In this document: in pieces, positions 1 through 4,873 of the stretch | How positions within the stretch are numbered: position 1 is the first letter of the stretch | How the letters are laid out: the number at the start of each line of letters is the position of its first letter | NCBI GenBank assembly: GCA_022563215.1 | Contig: JADFNT010000126.1 | Span: forward strand, 1-5,634 | DNA: 5,634 bases | Direction: 5' to 3' | Source of the DNA: Pseudomonadota bacterium | GTDB lineage: Bacteria > Pseudomonadota > Alphaproteobacteria > Rhodospirillales > Casp-alpha2 | Position numbers and translations under genes: made by a program | The notes under the pieces: generated by a model | Seen by the model: only the letters and a program-made list of their open reading frames with translations | Databases searched by the model: none | What the model was told of the DNA's origin: nothing

Positions 1-893
1 GCCCGTTCGCTCAGGTAATGCAGGTGGCAACGGACGGTCCACAGGAACTTCTCGGCCTTGGCGAACATGCGCACGTCCCTGGCCGTCAGCACGCCCAGTT
101 CCTGGAGCTCTTTTACGTCGTCGACCCGGTAGAGGTACTTGGCGATCCAGAACAGCGTCTGCAGGTCGCGAAGCCCGCCCTTGCCTTCCTTGATGTTGGG
201 CTCCAGCACATAACGGGTGTCGCCCATGCGGTCATGGCGGGCGTCCCGTTCGGCCAGCTTGGCCTCGACGAAGGCCAGGCCGGTGTCGGCGACCACGTCC
301 GAGAGGAAGCGGTTCTTGAATTTCTTGAACATCTCCTGGTCGCCCCAAACCCAACGCGCCTCCAACAGGGACGTGCGGATGGTCATGTCGTCTTTGGCGA
401 GGCGGATGGCCTCGTTGATGGAACGGGTGGCGTGGCCGACCTTTAGCCCTAAATCCCAAAGCGTATAGAGGATGTATTCGACCACCTGCTCCGAATGGGC
501 GGTCAGCTTGTAGGGCAGCAGGAACATCAAATCGACGTCCGAGAACGGCGCCAGTTCGCCGCGCCCGTAACCGCCGGTGGCGGTAATGCTCAGAAGCTCC
601 CCCGTCGTCGGGTTGGCGGCGGGATAGACGCTGGAAAGGGCGAAGTCGTAAATGCAGCGGACCAATTGATCGATCAAATAGGCGTTGGCGTGCAACACGT
701 CGCCGCTCGACGCCTCGTCTTCCTCGAAGCGCCGGCGGACTTCCGACCAGCCCCGCTTATGGGCGGTTTTGAAGATATCGAGGACCTTGCCTTGGGTTTT
801 CGGGTTGTACCCGGACCACCCGACAAGGTCCTCCAGTTCGCCAAGCAGTGCCTTGCGGTCGATGATGTCGCGGGGTTTGGTTATGTTGGCCAT
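1..893 (-). CDS. glnD: Bifunctional [protein-PII] uridylyltransferase / uridylyl-removing enzyme GlnD, N-terminal part (runs off left edge)
   Basis: GlnD is the cytoplasmic nitrogen sensor. It uridylylates PII proteins (GlnB/GlnK) when glutamine is low and removes UMP when glutamine is high. The 297 codons read on the minus strand include the nucleotidyltransferase signature GGYGRGELAPFSDVDLMFL at residues 107-125, with GG at 107-108 and the metal-binding Asp pair D119/D121. They also include the GlnD-specific block EPNIKEGKGGLRDLQTLFW at 231-249. Family members are about 890-950 residues, so roughly the first third is present; the HD uridylyl-removing domain and the two ACT domains lie outside the window. 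ATG at 893-891 is the only plausible start: an in-frame TAA lies 12 codons upstream with no ATG, GTG or TTG between. The nearest Shine-Dalgarno-like AGGA is only 2 nt from the ATG, which is unusually close. The gene follows mutS on the same strand after a 544-bp gap, so it is probably transcribed separately. Identification is by recognised family motifs. Confidence 0.97.
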   Translation of the reverse strand, partial: MANITKPRDIIDRKALLGELEDLVGWSGYNPKTQGKVLDIFKTAHKRGWSEVRRRFEEDEASSGDVLHANAYLIDQLVRCIYDFALSSVYPAANPTTGELLSITATGGYGRGELAPFSDVDLMFLLPYKLTAHSEQVVEYILYTLWDLGLKVGHATRSINEAIRLAKDDMTIRTSLLEARWVWGDQEMFKKFKNRFLSDVVADTGLAFVEAKLAERDARHDRMGDTRYVLEPNIKEGKGGLRDLQTLFWIAKYLYRVDDVKELQELGVLTARDVRMFAKAEKFLWTVRCHLHYLSER

Positions 894-903
894 GGTCCTG
901 ATG

Positions 904-933
904 ATTATATAACCGCGCCGGGGAATCCGTTAA
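904..933 (-). promoter_or_regulatory. Candidate sigma70-type promoter for glnD, nearly leaderless
   Basis: On the minus strand a perfect TATAAT lies at 909-904. An 18-nt spacer separates it from TTAACG (933-928), which matches 4 of 6 bases of TTGACA. Transcription would begin about 7 nt downstream, near 897, leaving only some 4 nt before the glnD ATG at 893. That fits the badly placed AGGA and suggests leaderless or near-leaderless initiation. The -10 match is clear, the -35 is weak, and the hexamer could be chance. Confidence 0.3.
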
Positions 934-1109
934 AGCCCGTTTAAAGAAGGATTAAGGCCAGGCCCCGGGGTTATCCTTCCTGGGCGCGAGCCTTGTTTCG
1001 GCCGGGGGCGCGAAAACATCTGGTTTAATTACGTTTTCGATTCGAATTCGTTGCGAAACCGGAATTTCCGTTGCCGCGAGGCCCCGGCCGGTTATTTAAG
1101 TCTCTTCCC

Positions 1110-1133
1110 CGCCCCTTTTCGAAGAATGGGGCG
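1110..1133. repeat. GC-rich inverted repeat (CGCCCC / GGGGCG)
   Basis: CGCCCC at 1110-1115 pairs with GGGGCG at 1128-1133 across a 12-nt loop that itself contains TTCGAA. It lies between the AT-rich core and glnD. Neither strand has a T-tract directly after it, so it is not a classical terminator. It could fold in any long glnD leader transcript. Confidence 0.3.
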
Positions 1134-1152
1134 CAAGACCTTCCAGCCGGCA

Positions 1153-1177
1153 GAAATCAACATAATATATTGATTTC
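1153..1177. repeat. 8-bp perfect inverted repeat, operator-like
   Basis: GAAATCAA (1153-1160) and TTGATTTC (1170-1177) form a perfect 8-bp dyad with a 9-nt A/T-only-but-one spacer, a geometry typical of binding sites for dimeric regulators. The right arm overlaps an IHF-consensus match. The cognate factor is unknown. In AT-rich DNA such dyads also arise by chance. Confidence 0.35.
1163..1175 (-). promoter_or_regulatory. Candidate IHF binding site 1
   Basis: Read on the minus strand, AATCAA-TATA-TTA matches every constrained position of the IHF consensus WATCAANNNNTTR. IHF bends DNA sharply and helps assemble regulatory complexes. The site lies about 270 bp upstream of the glnD start, within AT-rich DNA. 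It is a consensus match only; no binding is shown. Confidence 0.35.
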
Positions 1178-1203
1178 ATTTGCTTAAATTTATTAGAGAC
1201 AAA

Positions 1204-1218
1204 TGATAATGCTTATTA
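1204..1218. promoter_or_regulatory. Fur-box-like 7-1-7 element
   Basis: TGATAAT-G-CTTATTA resembles the 7-1-7 Fur inverted repeat TGATAAT-N-ATTATCA. The left half matches 7 of 7 and the right half 5 of 7. Fur-family proteins (Fur, Mur) repress iron or manganese genes through such sites. No iron gene is adjacent, and the AT-rich context makes a chance match plausible. Confidence 0.22.
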
Positions 1219-1248
1219 ATAAATCACCGGAAAGCCCTTATGCAAGTT

Positions 1249-1269
1249 TTGGAAAAAAACATCTTCCAA
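1249..1269. repeat. 6-bp inverted repeat TTGGAA / TTCCAA
   Basis: TTGGAA (1249-1254) and TTCCAA (1264-1269) form a perfect 6-bp dyad with a 9-nt spacer, the same spacer length as the dyad at 1153-1177. The arms differ in sequence, so a shared binding protein is not implied. Function unknown. Confidence 0.22.
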
Positions 1270-1305
1270 GCGGGGCCAAGCCGAGTATTTGAATAATTAT
1301 TATTA

Positions 1306-1338
1306 TTTATCAATAAGTTAATTGTGATTTTTTATCAA
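1306..1338. repeat. Direct repeat TTTATCAA x2
   Basis: TTTATCAA occurs at 1306-1313 and again at 1331-1338, starts 25 bp apart (about 2.4 helical turns). On the minus strand both read TTGATAAA, a -35-like TTGATA, but neither has a good -10 at 16-18 nt. The first copy is part of the IHF-consensus match at 1308-1320. Confidence 0.3.
1308..1320 (+). promoter_or_regulatory. Candidate IHF binding site 2
   Basis: TATCAA-TAAG-TTA matches all constrained positions of WATCAANNNNTTR. It is preceded by an A/T-only tract (1292-1307), the kind of upstream dA+dT element that strong IHF sites often carry. It faces the opposite way to site 1, about 145 bp distant. This is a sequence match without binding evidence. 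Confidence 0.38.
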
Positions 1339-1372
1339 AAAAGAATAAGGGCAACTATTAAACCTTAATTCT
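1337..1372 (-). terminator. Candidate AU-rich intrinsic terminator of mutS
   Basis: In the minus-strand transcript AGAATTAAGG (1372-1363) can pair with CCTTATTCT (1350-1342) through 9 base pairs with one bulged U and a 12-nt loop. A run of six T (1342-1337) overlaps the stem end and follows it. It lies 66 nt past the mutS stop. The stem is AU-rich and probably weak, but stem plus T-tract at this position fits Rho-independent termination. Confidence 0.42.
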
Positions 1373-1384
1373 AGGCCATTTTAG

Positions 1385-1425
1385 CCGATTTGCCTTCGGC
1401 GTCGCCCGGCGGTGGGGGAAATCGG
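1385..1425. repeat. Inverted repeat CCGATTT / AAATCGG just after mutS
   Basis: CCGATTT (1385-1391) and AAATCGG (1419-1425) are perfect 7-bp arms around a 27-nt GC-rich loop that can form small internal hairpins (GCC-TTC-GGC and CGC-CCG-GCG). It begins 13 nt beyond the mutS stop. There is no T-run after it on the minus strand, so it may stabilise the mutS mRNA 3' end or be part of a two-hairpin terminator. Confidence 0.3.
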
Positions 1426-1437
1426 ACCGCAGCCGAA

Positions 1438-4299
1438 TCAATCCGCCGCCTGGAGAAGCCGCTTCAGGCGGTAGATCAACTCCAGGGCGTCTCGGGGCGT
1501 CAAGCTGTCGGCATCGATTTCGCTCAAGGCTTCTTCCATCGGCGAAGGACCGCCAGGGCCAGGGTTGGAGCCCGGACCCTCCTCATCCTCTTCCAGGGCC
1601 CGGAACAGCGGCAGATCGTCGGCCAGCCGCGTCATCGCCGAGGACTGCTCGCCCCTCTCCAGGGTCTCCAGTACGTCCGACGCCCGCCTGACGACGCTTT
1701 TCGGCAGCCCCGCCAGTTGCCCGACATGGATACCGTAGGACCGGTCGGCGGCGCCGGGCACCACTTCGTGCAGGAATACCACGTCGCCCTGCCATTCCTT
1801 GACCCGCATGGTATGGCACCGAAGACCCGGCAGCTTCGCCGCCAGGACCGTAAGCTCATGGTAATGGGTGGCGAACAGCGTCCGGCAGCGGTTGACCTCG
1901 TGCAGGTGCTCGACCACCGCCCAGGCGATGGACAGGCCGTCGAAAGTGGCGGTGCCGCGGCCGATCTCGTCCAGGATCACCAGCGCCTTCGGTCCGGCCT
2001 GGTTGAGGATCGCCGCCGTTTCGATCATTTCGACCATGAAGGTAGACCGCCCCCGGGCCAGGTCGTCGGCTGCCCCGACACGCGAAAACAAACGATCGAC
2101 GACGCCGATGCGGGCCTCGTCGGCGGGAACGAAGGAGCCCATTTGCGCCAGCACCGCGATCAACGCATTCTGCCGCAGAAAGGTGCTCTTGCCGGCCATG
2201 TTGGGGCCAGTCAGCAGCCACAGGCTTCCTTTGTCTCCCCCGGCATCTCCCTCGGCATCTCCCCTGGCCCCGTCGCTATTGGCCCCGCCCGAAATCCGGC
2301 AATCGTTGGCGATGAAGACACCGTCGCCGGTTTCCTCCAAGGCCGCCTCGACCACCGGATGGCGGCCGCCGACGATATGGAAATCGGTGCCGTCGTCGAT
2401 CCGCGGCCGGGCATAGCGGCGCTCCCCGGCCAGGGAAGCCAAGCCCTGGGCCACGTCGAGGCGCGCCAGCGCCCGGGCGGCGAGCGCAATGGCCTCGGCC
2501 CGCCCGGCGACTTCGCCGACCAGGTCTTCGAACAGGTTAAGCTCAAGCGCCAGGGCCTGGTCGGCGGCCTTGGCGATGCGGCTTTCGAGTTCGCTCAGTT
2601 CGACCGTCGAAAAGCGGACCGCGTTGGCCATGGTCTGGCGATGAATGAAGGGCGAGGGGTCCCCCCCTTCCCCGCCGTTATCGAGAGGGATTTTGTCGGC
2701 CTGCTTCGCCGACACTTCGATGAAATACCCCAAAACGTTGTTGTGCTTGATCTTCAGGGTCTGGATGGCGGTTTGTTCGGCGTAGCGGCTCTGCAGGCCG
2801 GCGATCAGGCGGCGGCTTTCGTCCCTCAGGGCGCGGAATTCATCCAATTCCGTTGAATAATCCTTGGCGATAAAGCCGCCGTCGCGGGCATGGAGGGGCA
2901 ATTCCCCGGCCAACGCGCGGCGCAAGCGGCCGATGATCTCGTCATGGCGGCCGAGGTCCTCCCCGGCGCCGGAAATCCCCTCCGGCGCGCTTTCGGTTGC
3001 TTCCTTGGCCGCCGCTTCGAGGACTGAGCGAAGCTCCACCGCCGCCGCCAGCCCGTCGCCGACGGCGGCCAAGTCCCGGGGACCGCCGCGCCCGATGGTC
3101 AGCCGCGTCAAGGCGCGTTCGATATCGGGGCAGCGTTTGAGGATTCCCCGGAGCGTTTCCGCAAGCCGCTCGCCGTCGACGAAATACTGGATCATGTCGA
3201 GACGCCCGTTGATCGCCGCAGGATCGGTCAGCGGCGCCGCCAGATGCGAACCCAGGAGCCGGGCCCCGGCGCCGGTGATGGTTTTGTCGATGACCCCCAA
3301 AAGAGACCCTTTCAGCGATCCCGACAGGCTCTGGGTCAGCTCAAGGTTTCGCCGTGTGGCGGCGTCGATTTCCATCACCTGGCCTTCGGCGATCTGCTTT
3401 GGCTGGGCGAGGCGCGGCAGCCGGCCCTTTTGCGTCATTTCGACGTAGTCCACCAGGGCCCCGGCGGCGGCCAGTTCGGCGCGCGAAAAATCGCCGAAGG
3501 CATCGAGGGTCTTGACCCCGAAAAGGGCGTGCAGGCGCTTTTCGCCGTTGACGCTGTCGAAGCAGGACTGCGCAAGCGGGCTCAGGCGGTCCTTCCAATC
3601 GGCGAAAGTCTCATAAAACTTCGGGTTTTGCAGGAAGCCTTCGGCAATCAGCAGTTCGCCGGGGGCGATGCGGGCCAGGGCGGCATCGAAATCGCCGGCG
3701 CTCAAGGCCTGGGTCAGGAAGTCGCCGGTCGACATATCGATCCAGGCCATGCCGAGGCCGCCGGACGTTTCCGCCACGGCGGCCAGGTAATTGTGCCGCC
3801 GCGCTTCCAAGAGCGTGTCTTCGGTCAGCGTTCCCGGCGTTACCACCCTCACCACCTGGCGCCGGACGATCGCCTTGGGGCCCCGTTTCCTGGCTTCCGC
3901 CGGGTCTTCGGTCTGCTCACAGACGGCGACCTTGAAGCCCTTTTTAATCAGCCGGTTGAGGTATGTTTCGTGGCTGTGCACCGGCACTCCGCACATCGGG
4001 ATGTCGTCGCCCAGATGCTTGCCGCGCTTGGTCAGCGCGATATCCAGCGCGCCCGCCGCGGCCACGGCGTCATCGAAGAAAAGCTCGTAGAAATCCCCCA
4101 TCCGGTAAAACAGCAGGCAATCGGCGCAATCCTCCTTGATCGCCAGGTACTGGACCATCATCGGGGTGACGGTGTCCGGGGGCCTGTTCGGTTTTGGTTT
4201 CGCCCCCGGGGAGGGTTTCTTGCCGGCCGCATCCGGGGGGAGTCCGCCGTCTGGGTTTTTTTCGGTCTCGGGAGCGTTAACGGCGGGCGTTGGGGGCAT
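1438..4299 (-). CDS. mutS: DNA mismatch repair protein MutS
   Basis: MutS recognises mismatches and small loops in newly replicated DNA and, with ATP, recruits MutL. The 953-residue frame is intact. The mismatch-binding domain carries [14 protein letters not shown] with the Phe-Tyr-Glu wedge at F70/E72 (F36/E38 in E. coli), followed by [23 protein letters not shown] and [10 protein letters not shown]. The core/lever region includes [14 protein letters not shown] and [16 protein letters not shown]. The ATPase has Walker A GPNMAGKS at 698-705, Walker [15 protein letters not shown] with D777/E778, and the H-loop THYHEL at 811-816. The C-terminal [17 protein letters not shown] matches the oligomerisation tail. 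The family is usually 850-900 residues; the excess is a Pro/Lys-rich N-terminal extension of about 34 residues and a GDxx insertion at about 671-691. I chose ATG 4299; an in-frame TTG at 4305 adds two residues. No clear Shine-Dalgarno precedes either. Confidence 0.98.
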   Translation of the reverse strand: MPPTPAVNAPETEKNPDGGLPPDAAGKKPSPGAKPKPNRPPDTVTPMMVQYLAIKEDCADCLLFYRMGDFYELFFDDAVAAAGALDIALTKRGKHLGDDIPMCGVPVHSHETYLNRLIKKGFKVAVCEQTEDPAEARKRGPKAIVRRQVVRVVTPGTLTEDTLLEARRHNYLAAVAETSGGLGMAWIDMSTGDFLTQALSAGDFDAALARIAPGELLIAEGFLQNPKFYETFADWKDRLSPLAQSCFDSVNGEKRLHALFGVKTLDAFGDFSRAELAAAGALVDYVEMTQKGRLPRLAQPKQIAEGQVMEIDAATRRNLELTQSLSGSLKGSLLGVIDKTITGAGARLLGSHLAAPLTDPAAINGRLDMIQYFVDGERLAETLRGILKRCPDIERALTRLTIGRGGPRDLAAVGDGLAAAVELRSVLEAAAKEATESAPEGISGAGEDLGRHDEIIGRLRRALAGELPLHARDGGFIAKDYSTELDEFRALRDESRRLIAGLQSRYAEQTAIQTLKIKHNNVLGYFIEVSAKQADKIPLDNGGEGGDPSPFIHRQTMANAVRFSTVELSELESRIAKAADQALALELNLFEDLVGEVAGRAEAIALAARALARLDVAQGLASLAGERRYARPRIDDGTDFHIVGGRHPVVEAALEETGDGVFIANDCRISGGANSDGARGDAEGDAGGDKGSLWLLTGPNMAGKSTFLRQNALIAVLAQMGSFVPADEARIGVVDRLFSRVGAADDLARGRSTFMVEMIETAAILNQAGPKALVILDEIGRGTATFDGLSIAWAVVEHLHEVNRCRTLFATHYHELTVLAAKLPGLRCHTMRVKEWQGDVVFLHEVVPGAADRSYGIHVGQLAGLPKSVVRRASDVLETLERGEQSSAMTRLADDLPLFRALEEDEEGPGSNPGPGGPSPMEEALSEIDADSLTPRDALELIYRLKRLLQAAD
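2227..2262 (-). repeat. 12-bp tandem repeat inside mutS encoding (GDxx)3
   Basis: Three consecutive 12-nt units on the minus strand encode GDAE, GDAG and GDKG (residues 680-691). The units at 2251-2262 and 2239-2250 differ at one base; the third (2227-2238) is degenerate. They sit in a loop just before the [14 protein letters not shown] strand and Walker A, where related MutS proteins, as I recall them, are shorter. Being multiples of 3, gain or loss of a unit keeps the frame. Confidence 0.55.
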
Positions 4300-4441
4300 G
4301 GTCAAACAATCGAAGATCGTGACGGACGCCCGATCTTATCACAGGGTTAGCAATCGCGCTTTCATTTTCGGCTATCCTAGGGGCACAATGGAGGAGTCTT
4401 GAGCCGGGGCTTGGGCCGGGTAAACTGGGATTTAAAAAACA
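4300..4441. other. Divergent intergenic region between mutS and the malic-enzyme/epimerase frame
   Basis: This 142-bp stretch must hold the start signals for both flanking genes. No good -35/-10 pair stands out. Weak candidates are TATCCT at 4373-4378 (plus) and an extended-type TGTGATAAG on the minus strand ending near 4335. An orphan purine tract GGAGGAG at 4390-4396 lies 45 nt before the plus-strand ATG. It follows ATG 4388, which opens a 4-codon frame ending in TGA at 4400-4402. Confidence 0.6.
4313..4337. repeat. 7-bp inverted repeat in the divergent promoter region
   Basis: AAGATCG (4313-4319) and CGATCTT (4331-4337) form a perfect 7-bp dyad with an 11-nt GC-rich spacer, centred 26 bp upstream of the mutS ATG. 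It could be an operator for a dimeric regulator or a hairpin in the mutS leader. No regulator family is recognisable from it. Confidence 0.35.
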
Positions 4442-4873
4442 ATGGACGATCAATCAAACGAGGCCCTTGGCCAGGAAGCGCTTCGCATGCACGCCAGCGG
4501 ACGGCCGGGGAAGCTCGAAATCAAGGCGACCAAGCCGCTGACGACGCAGCACGACCTGACCCTGGCCTATTCGCCGGGCGTCGCCACGCCGTGCCTAGAA
4601 ATCCAACGCGACCCGTCCCTCGCCTATGACTACACGGCCAAGGGCAACATCGTCGGCGTCATTACCAACGGCACCGCCGTCCTTGGCCTCGGCAACATCG
4701 GGGCGCTGGCGGCAAAGCCGGTGATGGAAGGCAAGTCCGTGCTGTTCAAGCGCTTCGCCGATATCGACGGCATCAACATCGAGATCGATACCGAGGACGT
4801 GGATGAGTTCGTCAACTGCGTGCGGTTCCTGGGCAAGGCCTTCGGCGGCATCAACCTCGAAGACATCAAGGCG
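4442..4873 (+). pseudogene. maeB: Malic enzyme (MaeB-type) 5' fragment, truncated at codon 144
   Basis: This is the malic-enzyme share of the chimeric frame. Malic enzyme decarboxylates malate to pyruvate with NAD(P) reduction. Residues 1-144 align from memory with E. coli MaeB from MDDQ to [10 protein letters not shown] without gaps of note. The fragment cannot be active alone: it lacks the third metal-ligand Asp and the whole nucleotide-binding domain. The divergent position next to mutS is where alphaproteobacteria often carry this gene, so this half is probably at its native locus and the other half is the newcomer. GC at third positions is about 85% by hand count. If the junction is an assembly error, the gene is simply intact elsewhere. 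Confidence 0.6.

Larger units (their letters stand above)
894..1437. other. 544-bp intergenic region between mutS and glnD with an AT-rich core
   Basis: No convincing gene lies here on either strand. By hand count 1161-1380 is 61 G/C in 220 nt (about 28%), in sharp contrast with the flanking genes; 894-1140 is GC-rich again. Both flanking genes are on the minus strand, so the gap must hold the mutS 3' end and probably the glnD promoter. The individual elements seen are listed separately. Two tiny plus-strand frames (ATG 1203 to TGA 1292, 29 aa; ATG 1240 to TAA 1296, 18 aa) overlap in different frames and have little support. No tRNA- or rRNA-like sequence was seen. Confidence 0.7.

Noticed and set aside
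18..944. Plus-strand frames opposite glnD
   Set aside because: They are shadows of the glnD frame, which shows the GGYGRGELAPFSDVD and EPNIKEGKGGLRDLQ blocks.
1230..1290. Sigma54 (-24/-12) promoter upstream of glnD
   Set aside because: The closest TGG...TTG pairs on the minus strand have spacing 2 nt too short for the -24/-12 geometry.
1203..1296. Two tiny overlapping plus-strand frames (29 and 18 codons) in the AT-rich island
   Set aside because: They overlap in different frames, have at best weak ribosome-binding sequence (GGAAAG before the 18-codon one), and resemble no known peptide. Kept only as a note.
1163..1340. CRISPR array or replication origin in the AT-rich island
   Set aside because: The repeats are 8 bp at most and not regularly spaced over several units. 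No DnaA box matching TTATCCACA was seen.
1390..2856. 488-codon open frame on the plus strand
   Set aside because: It lies antisense to mutS, whose frame has all MutS motifs. Long antisense frames are common in GC-rich genes, and its translation is low-complexity and matches no family I know.
3244..4350. 368-codon open frame on the plus strand
   Set aside because: Antisense shadow of the mutS 5' half, with no recognisable domain and an arginine/glycine-rich translation.
4399..4629. TTG-started frame after GGAGGAG
   Set aside because: It overlaps the malic-enzyme start in another frame and gives an arginine/proline-rich translation; the malic-enzyme frame is clearly the real one.
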